This document shows positions 31,771-39,065 of a stretch of DNA of 64,000 nt, one piece after another. Numbering within the stretch: the stretch's first letter is position 1; each line of letters begins with the position of its first letter. Below the pieces are notes generated by a model. It saw only the letters and a list, made by a program, of their open reading frames with translations, was not told the origin of the DNA and did not search any database. The translations under genes and the position numbers were made by a program. Source of the stretch: Algibacter mikhailovii (lineage in GTDB: Bacteria; Bacteroidota; Bacteroidia; Flavobacteriales; Flavobacteriaceae); NCBI RefSeq assembly GCF_014651495.1, contig NZ_BMWZ01000008.1:124001-188000 (forward strand). The letters are read 5' to 3'.

Positions 31771-31799
31771 GATTTTTAGTTAGCTAAAAATCAAATATA
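31771..31799 (-). promoter_or_regulatory. Promoter with overlapping palindrome directly before the PIG-L gene
   Basis: A perfect -7 box on the minus strand (TATATTTG; plus-strand 31792-31799). Overlapping its end and reaching to the base before the ATG is an inverted repeat, GATTTTTAG (31771-31779) and CTAAAAATC (31784-31792), with a four-base centre. Because it covers the transcription start, it is more likely an operator than a leader hairpin. The remaining 31800-32067 gap holds nothing I can name. Confidence 0.55.
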
Positions 31800-32067
31800 T
31801 GAAAGTTATCTACCCCTTAAATACGTTTTAGACTTTCTTTAACTTATCATGTCTAGTGTAAATAATTAGACCCTTTAATTGCGAAGTAGTTGTGTGAAAT
31901 TTAATTAAACAATCTAGTGTAATATTTACTTTTAAAGCCTCAATTAATCAGTCCTTTACGGGCTTAAATCGCAATTGTTTTATTATTCGGGTTGATACTT
32001 AAACTATCTATTCTTAATAATTTGATGACATTTAAAATAGAAATTCAAATATCCATATTTCAACGTC

Positions 32068-32886
32068 TTAAAACTTAAAGCCTATGCCCGCGGTAGGTCC
32101 AAAAAGTCTTACTGATGATCTTAGGTTGTTTCCATTAACAACCCCATCATGATAGAGATGCATATGGGTCCAGCCAATGTGTAAATCAACCAATTGAGAT
32201 AGCCTGTAGCGATATTGATTACTTATCACCCAAGAGTAGTTTTTACCGGTTGCTCCATAATCACAAAGTAGTTCCAGTTTAAATCGTTTATAAATTACGG
32301 GAACATAAATGCCAATGAGTGGTTCAAACCAGTTAGGCTGTATGTTTATGACATCATTATTACCAAAAACATCAGACTGTAAACGAAAGTTTACATAGCG
32401 AAACCCTAGATAGGGTATTAATTCAATTTTTATATTACTTTTTGAAGTAGCTTGGAAAACAGAATAACCACCAATACATCTTGGAATGGTTCCATGAATA
32501 TCAATATTAACAATTTCTTTTTCAATTAATTCATTGGGTGATGTGTAGGTAAATGTACTTCCAACCCGTCCTGAAAAAGCATCTATTTGCGCCCATATTT
32601 TTTTATGCTTCACCGATATTCTACCTACGAAGTAAAATTCTAGTCCAGCATCACCATTTAATCTTTCAAATTCCCTTTCACCACCTTCCCCAGACGAAAA
32701 ATCGAATTCCCCATAAGCAATTTGACCTCTAAACCCAGGAACCCAAATAGGGATGTCTGCTTTCCACTTTCTATTATTATTGATATAATATTTATCCTCT
32801 TTTGAATTTTGAGCACATAGATTATAAAACGGCTGCAAAAAGAGGCTAACAATCAAAAGAAATTTTATGTAATGAGGTAGGTGCAT
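32068..32886 (-). CDS. Outer-membrane beta-barrel-like protein of unknown function
   Basis: A 272-residue exported protein with a signal peptide (about residues 1-25, ending YNLCAQ) and then alternating hydrophobic and polar strands: FRGQIAYGEFDF, DAGLEFYFVGRISVKHKKIWAQIDAFSGRVGSTFTY, IKIELIPYLGFRYVNFRL, LVDLHIGWTHMHLYHDG and a final LFGPTAGIGFKF. The strand pattern and the terminal aromatic residue fit a small outer-membrane barrel of about 10-12 strands. It has no close functional name that I can support. It stands alone between gaps of 297 and 138 bases. Confidence 0.75.
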   Translation of the reverse strand: MHLPHYIKFLLIVSLFLQPFYNLCAQNSKEDKYYINNNRKWKADIPIWVPGFRGQIAYGEFDFSSGEGGEREFERLNGDAGLEFYFVGRISVKHKKIWAQIDAFSGRVGSTFTYTSPNELIEKEIVNIDIHGTIPRCIGGYSVFQATSKSNIKIELIPYLGFRYVNFRLQSDVFGNNDVINIQPNWFEPLIGIYVPVIYKRFKLELLCDYGATGKNYSWVISNQYRYRLSQLVDLHIGWTHMHLYHDGVVNGNNLRSSVRLFGPTAGIGFKF

Positions 32887-33024
32887 TTTGATTCTTTTGG
32901 CTAGTTTGTATTCGTTATTAGGATTAAATCAATCAAAGTGTTAGTACTGGAGCGTATCGTGTTTGTTAGAATTCTTGTTTTAGAGTTTTATGTAACATCA
33001 ACTAAACAATTGTTATTTTAAATT

Positions 33025-34092
33025 CTAAATCCATTTTTTACGTTTAAAATAATACAGCATACCTGCGAAAATAATAACCATAATACCCCAGACTAGGAAA
33101 TAACCATACTTAAATTGTAACTCGGGCATGTAGTTGAAATTCATGCCATAAATACCAGCAATAAATGTTAGAGGAATAAAAATGGAAGCCATGATGGTGA
33201 GGACTTTCATTACTTCATTCATTTTGTTACTAATACTGGTCATATACATATCCATTAATCCCAAAATCATTTCGCGGTAGATGTCAATATTTTCAGTGAC
33301 TTGAATTAGATGGTCGTAAACATCTCTAAAATAGGTTATTGTTTTTTTATGGATGAGCGGATTTTCATTTTTTTCAATTTTATTGATGACTTCTCTTAAT
33401 GGGAAAATAGAGCGACGCACTCTTAATATTTCACGTTTTAAATCTTGTATTTTTCTACTCGTATCATGATCTGTTTCGCCTTCAAAAATAGCAGATTCAA
33501 AGTCTTCAATTTTATCTCCAAGTATTTCTATCACGCTAAAATAATGGTCTACAATAGCATCAATTAAACTGTATAGTAAGTAATCAGAAGCCATGCTTCT
33601 AATTCTACCCTTGTCTTGTCTGATGCGTACTCTCACGGCATCAAAAACATCACCTTCTGATTCTTGAAAAGAAAAGAGATAGTTTTTTCCTAACAAAAAA
33701 CTAACTTGTTCTGATACTAAGTTGTTTTCTTTATTATAATAAAGCATTTTTAAAACCACAAAGAGATACCCCTCATGCTCATCAATTTTTGGGCGTTGCG
33801 CAATATTTACAACATCTTCTAATACCAGTGGATGAAACCCAAAATGGTGACCTAGCTTTTCTATGGCATTCACGTGATTAAGGCCATTTAGGTTTACCCA
33901 AGTGACAGCATCGGTATTCTTAAATTCAAAGCTTTCTTCTATGGAATGCAAAGTCTTTTCTGAACAGTGTTGCCTATTGTAGTCAAAAGATTCAATAAAT
34001 AAATCTTCTTTTGATCGCTCCCCAGTATAAATAATACTACCAGGAATTTGTCCTAGTTTCTTTTTAGATCGGTTTACTCGTCTTCTTTGCAT
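33025..34092 (-). CDS. corA: CorA-type magnesium/cobalt transporter
   Basis: A 355-residue CorA family channel for Mg2+ (or Co2+). Seen: a cytoplasmic N-terminal domain (HFGFHPLVLEDVVNIAQRPKIDEHEGYLFVVLKML near residues 84-118), the long helix that leads to the pore, and two C-terminal membrane helices separated by the signature loop GMNF (in IAGIYGMNFNYMPE, about residues 312-325), then a basic tail YFKRKKWI. It is 20 bases after the MscS-type gene, so co-transcription is likely. Ion choice between Mg2+ and Co2+ or Zn2+ is not clear from the motif. Confidence 0.95.
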   Translation of the reverse strand: MQRRRVNRSKKKLGQIPGSIIYTGERSKEDLFIESFDYNRQHCSEKTLHSIEESFEFKNTDAVTWVNLNGLNHVNAIEKLGHHFGFHPLVLEDVVNIAQRPKIDEHEGYLFVVLKMLYYNKENNLVSEQVSFLLGKNYLFSFQESEGDVFDAVRVRIRQDKGRIRSMASDYLLYSLIDAIVDHYFSVIEILGDKIEDFESAIFEGETDHDTSRKIQDLKREILRVRRSIFPLREVINKIEKNENPLIHKKTITYFRDVYDHLIQVTENIDIYREMILGLMDMYMTSISNKMNEVMKVLTIMASIFIPLTFIAGIYGMNFNYMPELQFKYGYFLVWGIMVIIFAGMLYYFKRKKWI

Positions 34093-34112
34093 ATTCTAAA
34101 AATACAAAATAT

Positions 34113-34664
34113 CTAAACAGCACTATTAGAATCTCGTGGGCTTTCTTCAATAGCATCTTTTTCAACAATACTTACTGCTTTTTGCAACATGAGGTTGTTG
34201 GGGTAGGTTATTAAATCGCCATTATTTAACCTCAGATACAAGTGAAATGCTCTAATGTCTTCAATGATAGCTTCAACCGGAAAGTCTTTATCATGAATGC
34301 TTATCTTGTCTCCAACCTTATATGGAAAGTTGAAAAACATGATAATTCCGGAAGTAACATTACTTAAAATGGACCAAACGGCAAACAGAGCAATACCTAA
34401 TACAGCAAATACTGACGAGAAGATGACAATTAATTCTCGAAATTGTGCACCAAATATAAAGGATTCAATGATTAAGGCAAGAATTACGGCTGTACCCGTA
34501 ACGTAACGGCAAATTAAACTTATTCGTGCTTGATTAATTCCGCTCTTTCTTCCTAATTTCCGAACAGCAACAATAGTTATTAGTCTAAGAATAAATAAAA
34601 TTCCTATGACAAACGCAGAAATGATTAGTTCTTCGCGATACGCAGCAATAAATTTAGTAAACAT
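34113..34664 (-). CDS. Small MscS-type mechanosensitive channel
   Basis: A 183-residue short member of the MscS family, gated by membrane tension. Seen: an N-terminal membrane helix, a second hydrophobic segment ICRYVTGTAVILALIIESFIFG, then the pore helix and beta domain: FAVWSILSNVTSGIIMFFNFPYKVGDKISIHDKDFPVEAIIEDI (about residues 100-145), with the FPYKVGD motif of the family. It lacks the large C-terminal cytoplasmic vestibule of E. coli MscS. I chose the ATG at 34664 over one at 34691 since the shorter start precedes the first helix. Confidence 0.87.
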   Translation of the reverse strand: MFTKFIAAYREELIISAFVIGILFILRLITIVAVRKLGRKSGINQARISLICRYVTGTAVILALIIESFIFGAQFRELIVIFSSVFAVLGIALFAVWSILSNVTSGIIMFFNFPYKVGDKISIHDKDFPVEAIIEDIRAFHLYLRLNNGDLITYPNNLMLQKAVSIVEKDAIEESPRDSNSAV

Positions 34665-34697
34665 GGTCAAAGGTTTACTACAAATATACACTCAAAT

Positions 34698-35660
34698 TTA
34701 ATTAAGATGTAGCGTTTCTCTTAAAATTCCATCCCTGTTTTTATTCTTCTGCCAATAAGGAGATTTTATTGTTTTTAGCTTAGTGGCTTTTGTAGTTAGC
34801 ATTTTTGAACTAGCACCAAAACCACTTTTAAAAGATTCTTCCCAAGCTTCAATTTCAAAAGGAAATGCTGTATTAAAATGGATGCTTAATGTTCGGTTTA
34901 ATTCGGGATAGTCTAAAGTATACGTGCCTTCAATTAATGTAGCATTGGCAACGTAGGCTTTAATAGGTGCATGTTTGAGTCGCAAATATTCAAAAGACGG
35001 TATCACGTTTATTTTTCCTGTAGGCAGTGCCTTGGGATTTATACGCAGTTTGGTCCATAATTCATTTTCTAATATGGCCTTGTCAATTGTTACATTACTA
35101 TCAGCTTCACCTTCAAAATAAGAATGTGTCATGATATTAAATTGTTCCCTATTATTTAATTGTGCATAGACATGGCCGCACCATTCTTGCATAGAGCTGG
35201 AAACTTTTAAGGCATGTCTGTCATTCGAAACCGGGTAAAAGGTGCTCTGCATTATGGAATAGGGGTAAATACCCGTATTGAAGTTTTTAGTGGCATTTAA
35301 TTTTAATACCGAAATATTTTTTGGATTTTGATTATCAGCTTTAACTTGAATTTCTGGCAGAAAATCTTCAGTAACATAAATTAAAACAGCTGAACCTTCT
35401 CGCAATTCACCGTATCGTGCCTGTTCTAGATTGTATGAAGATATTTCAGCTTCACCAGCATACCAATAAGCATTAAATTCAGTTGAGGTAGGTTTTTTTG
35501 AAACTACAATATGCTTTGAAGTTTCAGTATCCAAATAATGAGCCAACGCCTTATGCTTAGTTTTGTTATCGCATGAAAAGATGATCAGGAGTAGGCCTAT
35601 AATACTCCAAAAGCATAGTTCCGCTTTTAATATTTTGAACAGTTTTTTAAGATTATCCAT
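34698..35660 (-). CDS. Putative lipoprotein of unknown function near Maf
   Basis: A 320-residue protein with an unusually long N-terminus (KKLFKILKAELCFWSIIGLLLIIFSCDNK) whose hydrophobic stretch ends in FSC, a lipoprotein-like cleavage site. The body has an all-beta look: KALAHYLDTETSKHIVVSKKPTST, EFNAYWYAGEAEISSYNLEQARYGELREGSAVLIYVTEDFLPEIQ and PYSIMQSTFYPVSNDRHALKVSSSMQEWCGHVYAQLN. Homologues in flavobacteria are sometimes mislabelled septum formation inhibitor because of the neighbouring maf gene. I do not know its function. It follows maf by 17 bases and precedes the MscS gene by 33 bases. Confidence 0.75.
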   Translation of the reverse strand: MDNLKKLFKILKAELCFWSIIGLLLIIFSCDNKTKHKALAHYLDTETSKHIVVSKKPTSTEFNAYWYAGEAEISSYNLEQARYGELREGSAVLIYVTEDFLPEIQVKADNQNPKNISVLKLNATKNFNTGIYPYSIMQSTFYPVSNDRHALKVSSSMQEWCGHVYAQLNNREQFNIMTHSYFEGEADSNVTIDKAILENELWTKLRINPKALPTGKINVIPSFEYLRLKHAPIKAYVANATLIEGTYTLDYPELNRTLSIHFNTAFPFEIEAWEESFKSGFGASSKMLTTKATKLKTIKSPYWQKNKNRDGILRETLHLN

Positions 35661-35677
35661 ATTGTAAATTTACAATC

Positions 35678-36271
35678 CTAAGCCTTTTCCACAATGCTAT
35701 TTAACGTTTTGTAAACAAGATGTGTAGGTAAACCCATAACATTAAAATATGAGCCTTCTATTTTTGTAACACCAATTTGCCCTATCCAATCTTGAATGCC
35801 ATAAGCACCGGCTTTATCATAAGGCTCATAAGTGTTTAAGTAGTATTCTATTTCCTCATCAGAAAGCACTTTAAAGCTCACTTTTGTAATATTATGCAAG
35901 GTCTTTTCGTAACTAGTAGTAGTAAAGCACACCGATGAAATAACCTCATGAGTGCTGTTACTCAATGATTTTAAAATTTCTATAGCATCTTGCTTATCAT
36001 TTGGCTTTCCTATAGCTTGGTTGTTGTGCCATACAATGGTATCACTAGTTATTAGTATATCTGTTGGGGTTAATTCTGCTTTAAATGGTAGTGCTTTTAA
36101 CTGGGCGAGATAGTTACTTATTTCAAAATGAGTCAGTCTTGGTGGATATTCTTCTTTTACAGGTTTTAAACGTATTTCAAAATCTAATCCTAGATTTTTA
36201 AAAAATTCCTGTCTCCGGGGAGAACCTGAAGCTAAAATAAGATGATGATTTTTGAGTTTATCGTTCAGCAT
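35678..36271 (-). CDS. maf: Maf family nucleoside triphosphate pyrophosphatase
   Basis: A 197-residue Maf/Ham1-like pyrophosphatase that hydrolyses dTTP, UTP or modified nucleotides and has been linked to septum formation. Seen: LILASGSPRRQEFFKNLGLDFEIR (residues 12-35), with the SxSPRR phosphate site, ITSDTIVWHNNQAIGKPNDKQDAIEILKSLSNSTHEVISSVCF (about residues 68-110) and the Asp of DTIVW as general base. The length is right for the family. It overlaps the UbiA gene by one base (ATGA-type overlap), showing tight coupling in the operon. Confidence 0.94.
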   Translation of the reverse strand: MLNDKLKNHHLILASGSPRRQEFFKNLGLDFEIRLKPVKEEYPPRLTHFEISNYLAQLKALPFKAELTPTDILITSDTIVWHNNQAIGKPNDKQDAIEILKSLSNSTHEVISSVCFTTTSYEKTLHNITKVSFKVLSDEEIEYYLNTYEPYDKAGAYGIQDWIGQIGVTKIEGSYFNVMGLPTHLVYKTLNSIVEKA

Positions 36272-37185
36272 TACCTAAGAATTACGTACTTGTATAAAAG
36301 TAGGGAAAGTATACCAAAGAGCATCACTAACTTATAGATATTGCTAATTTGATGAAAGTCTTTTTTTGTAATGGCATGATATGTTTTAATGCTGATGTAA
36401 AGTAATGGTCCAATAACTAGAACTAAAAAATAGCAGACGACAATGATTTCTTTATAGAGATTAGAGATTAGATAAAAAACAATACCAACAAGGGGAATGA
36501 AATTTAAAAAAGTCAACACGTTTTTTGCACGCTCTCTGCCAATAACTATGGGTAGGGTGTTCATGCCAGCCTTATAATCACCATCAATATCTTCGATATC
36601 TTTTGATATTTCCCGCAGAAGGTTAATAAAAAAGGCAAAACAGGCATAGTCAAAAACGACCTTAAAGAACACCATTTGCATAGATCGATTTGATGCTGTC
36701 ATTACTGGCAATAAATCGAAAATGCCCACAATAAGTATACTCATCCCTACAAGCACCGAAATAAGCAAATTTCCAATTAAAAAAGTGCGTTTTAAGTGTG
36801 TGGCATAAACATATAGTAATGCAGAAATAAGCACAAAAAGGATAAAGAATGGCGGTCTTCCAACATAATGGGATAAGTAAAAACCAGTACCAACACCAAT
36901 AAGATTAAGAAGGATATATAAGGTATACGCTGTTTTTTCTGAATAGGCTAGCCCTACAATGATTTTATCTGGTTTGTTAATGAAATCGGTTTCAACATCA
37001 TTAATATCATTTATTATGTTGCCAGCGGCTGCGATACATATTGTAGCCAAAATAAGAAGTGAAATCCCTAAAGTATCTAAACTGGTTTTAACACCAAAAG
37101 GTTCTAATAGTACATATTTGATTAGGAATTGTGCCAAAATAATCATGAGCACGTTTTTCCAACGGATGAGGTTTAAGAAATTCAA
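36271..37185 (-). CDS. UbiA-type prenyltransferase (geranylgeranylglycerol-phosphate synthase-like)
   Basis: A 304-residue polytopic prenyltransferase. Seen: the first Asp-rich motif in NIINDINDVETDFINKPDK (about residues 57-75) and the second in REISKDIEDIDGDYKAGMNTLPIVIGRERA (about 190-220), with eight or nine hydrophobic helices between and after. Flavobacterial members of this subgroup are usually called geranylgeranylglycerol-phosphate geranylgeranyltransferase-like, but the real acceptor is not known. It starts 23 bases after the KdsC gene stop and is in the same operon. Confidence 0.9.
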   Translation of the reverse strand: MNFLNLIRWKNVLMIILAQFLIKYVLLEPFGVKTSLDTLGISLLILATICIAAAGNIINDINDVETDFINKPDKIIVGLAYSEKTAYTLYILLNLIGVGTGFYLSHYVGRPPFFILFVLISALLYVYATHLKRTFLIGNLLISVLVGMSILIVGIFDLLPVMTASNRSMQMVFFKVVFDYACFAFFINLLREISKDIEDIDGDYKAGMNTLPIVIGRERAKNVLTFLNFIPLVGIVFYLISNLYKEIIVVCYFLVLVIGPLLYISIKTYHAITKKDFHQISNIYKLVMLFGILSLLLYKYVILR

Positions 37186-37208
37186 ATATCTGAGTTTATA
37201 ACAACCAA

Positions 37209-37739
37209 TTAATCATACTTAGCACTAAAATTACCGCTCCATTTATCTTGAACCTTAAGTACTTGTTCAATAATATCTCTTACTGCGCCCTGACCACCAT
37301 TTTTATGGGAGATGTATTTTGAAATACCCTTTATTTCTGGCACAGCATCTTGTGGGCAACAAGGTAAACCAATGCCTTTCATAACGGGGTAGTCTGGAAT
37401 ATCATCACCCATATAGAGGACATTTTCAGAACGGACACCCTTCTTTTCAAAATAGTCATTAAGTTGTTCTATCTTATTGTGAGCACCTAAATAAATATCA
37501 GTAATACCTAAACCTTTTAATCTCAATCGAACCCCTTCATTAGAACCACCAGAAATAATACATACGTTGAAACCTTGGTCCACGGCAGTTTTTAACGCAT
37601 AACCGTCTTTAATGTTCATGGTTCTTAGCATTTCACCAGTTGTGGTTACCGTCACAGACCCGTCAGTGAGCACACCATCTACATCAAAAATAAATGTGGT
37701 AATATGTTCTAAATACTCTTTATAGCTTTTATCTTCCAT
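37209..37739 (-). CDS. kdsC: KdsC-type HAD phosphatase (3-deoxy-D-manno-octulosonate 8-phosphate phosphatase-like)
   Basis: A 176-residue HAD phosphatase of the KdsC group, which dephosphorylates Kdo-8-phosphate in lipopolysaccharide core synthesis. Seen: the nucleophile motif TFIFDVDGVLTDGSV (about residues 12-26), ISGGSNEGVRLRLKGLGI (Ser motif), YLGAHNKIEQL (Lys), and GDDIPDYPVMKGIGLPCCPQDAV (acidic motif). This is the C-type tetrameric form with no cap domain. It overlaps the DUF2520 gene by 11 bases. No other Kdo gene is in the window; kdsA and kdsD are presumably elsewhere. Confidence 0.88.
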   Translation of the reverse strand: MEDKSYKEYLEHITTFIFDVDGVLTDGSVTVTTTGEMLRTMNIKDGYALKTAVDQGFNVCIISGGSNEGVRLRLKGLGITDIYLGAHNKIEQLNDYFEKKGVRSENVLYMGDDIPDYPVMKGIGLPCCPQDAVPEIKGISKYISHKNGGQGAVRDIIEQVLKVQDKWSGNFSAKYD

Positions 37740-38487
37740 GTGTGTTCTGTATTGATTGTGTCAGTAGTTCATAAATATCTTGATGCTGTTTATTCTCCAA
37801 GATTTTTAAATGCTTTTTAATCGTTTTTTTATCATTGCGTTTTGCAGGCCCAGTTTGCGCTTGGAAAGGCGATATGTCTTGAATTTTTTTTGCGGTTTCT
37901 AAAATAAGTGGTTTTAGTAAATCAAATTCAGCACCTTCACTTTCAGTAATTTCATGTCCGATTCTATAAAGTTGATTGGTGAAATTATTTACAAATACTG
38001 CCGCTAAATGCAAAACCTTTCTTTGATCGCTATTAATTCTTTTAGTTGGACTGCCCATACTAACGGCTAATGTTTTTAAAAGTGGATAGCTTTTCTTGTC
38101 AACTGTTTCGATGCATATAGGAACATTTGCAAAATCAATTTTTGAATCCTTACTAAAAGATTGCAATGGGTAAAGCACACCACGTTTATGTTTTTTATCC
38201 AAATCGTAAATACTAACACTGCCTGAAGTGTGTACAACCAATCTGTCTTCAAAAGGTAATTCTGAAGATAGTTTGGCAATAGCATCATCATTAACCGCTA
38301 AAATATAAACATCAGCTTGCACTAAAAGGTTCAAATCATCTGTTATAGGTACCGTGTTAGCATAAGGTTTAATACGGTCTAAATCCCTGTTATACCATTG
38401 AATCACAGAGGATTCTTTGCTTTTATTTAAGGCTTTGAATAAATGTGTGGCTACATTACCACCTCCTAGAATTACTACTGAAATCAT
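37729..38487 (-). CDS. Rossmann-like protein with DUF2520 domain
   Basis: A 252-residue protein with an N-terminal ISVVILGGGNVATHLFKAL nucleotide fold (residues 2-20), ADVYILAVNDDAIAKL, HTSGSVSIYDL and PLQSFSKDS, followed by a C-terminal all-helical DUF2520 half (VLHLAAVFVNNFTNQLYRIGHEITE, QTGPAKRNDKKTIKKHL). The fold is like 6-phosphogluconate or pyrroline-carboxylate reductases but the reaction is unknown. The ATG at 38487 was chosen over one at 38514, since it starts the Rossmann strand. It is the first gene of the operon to KdsC, UbiA, Maf and beyond, and divergent from the haemoglobin gene with 59 bases between. Confidence 0.87.
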   Translation of the reverse strand: MISVVILGGGNVATHLFKALNKSKESSVIQWYNRDLDRIKPYANTVPITDDLNLLVQADVYILAVNDDAIAKLSSELPFEDRLVVHTSGSVSIYDLDKKHKRGVLYPLQSFSKDSKIDFANVPICIETVDKKSYPLLKTLAVSMGSPTKRINSDQRKVLHLAAVFVNNFTNQLYRIGHEITESEGAEFDLLKPLILETAKKIQDISPFQAQTGPAKRNDKKTIKKHLKILENKQHQDIYELLTQSIQNTHGR

Positions 38488-38533
38488 AAGTGCTAAAATA
38501 GGTATAATTAACATATTTAAAAACCTTATATGG

Positions 38534-38541
38534 TATCTTTG
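38534..38541 (+). promoter_or_regulatory. -7 box very close to the truncated haemoglobin start
   Basis: TATCTTTG, a perfect TAnnTTTG match, ends 6 bases before the A of the haemoglobin ATG at 38547. If used, transcription would begin at or next to the start codon, giving a leaderless mRNA. No TTG at -33 is obvious. Confidence 0.45.
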
Positions 38542-38546
38542 TCAAT

Positions 38547-38945
38547 ATGGAAAAAAAGGATATTGATAGTAGGGAAGATGTGTTTTTATTAGTAAGCTCA
38601 TTTTATGATAAAGTTAGAAATGACGACGTTTTAGGTCCTTTTTTCAATAATTTAATTTCAGATTGGGATGGTCATATTGAAAAGCTTACAACATTTTGGG
38701 AGTCGAGCTTGTTCATGACCCGTAAGCTTGAGCATAAGTATCACGGAGATCCTTTGGCTGCCCATGTTAAGGTAGATCAGGACAATAACCATTGTATTAC
38801 TGAACTGCATTTTGGATTATGGCTAAATCTATGGTTCCAAACCATAGATGAACTGTTTATTGGTGAATATGCTGAAAATGCTAAAAGACGGGCCAGAAAA
38901 ATGGGCACCTTCTTGTATCTTAAAATTTTCGAAGCTAGGCCATAA
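38547..38945 (+). CDS. Group III truncated haemoglobin
   Basis: A 132-residue haem protein of the 2-on-2 globin family, group III. Seen: VFLLVSSFYDKVRNDDVLGPFFNNLISDWDGHIEKLTTFWESSLF (about residues 11-57), the family helix B/E pattern with Tyr19, GDPLAAHVKV with the proximal-His region, and HFGLWLNLWFQTIDELFIGEYAENAKRRARKMGTFL. Group III members often lie in oxygen or nitrosative stress contexts. Next to it, divergently, is the DUF2520 operon; the CcsBA gene follows 120 bases later. Confidence 0.93.
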   Translation: MEKKDIDSREDVFLLVSSFYDKVRNDDVLGPFFNNLISDWDGHIEKLTTFWESSLFMTRKLEHKYHGDPLAAHVKVDQDNNHCITELHFGLWLNLWFQTIDELFIGEYAENAKRRARKMGTFLYLKIFEARP

Positions 38946-39031
38946 AAATTATCTCGTTTTAAGTTTGTTGGCTGCTGTTCTTTAGGTTGGTTTTTTAAAT
39001 ACTTTAACATGCAGTAATAAACATAAATCCT

Positions 39032-39039
39032 TAAATTTG
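39032..39039 (+). promoter_or_regulatory. Putative -7 box of the cytochrome c maturation gene
   Basis: TAAATTTG (perfect TAnnTTTG) lies 27 bases before the ATG at 39066. No clear -33 TTTG at 19-21 bases. The leader carries AGGG (39054-39057). Confidence 0.5.
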
Positions 39040-39065
39040 CACGACCTCAAAAAAGGGTTGTGATT

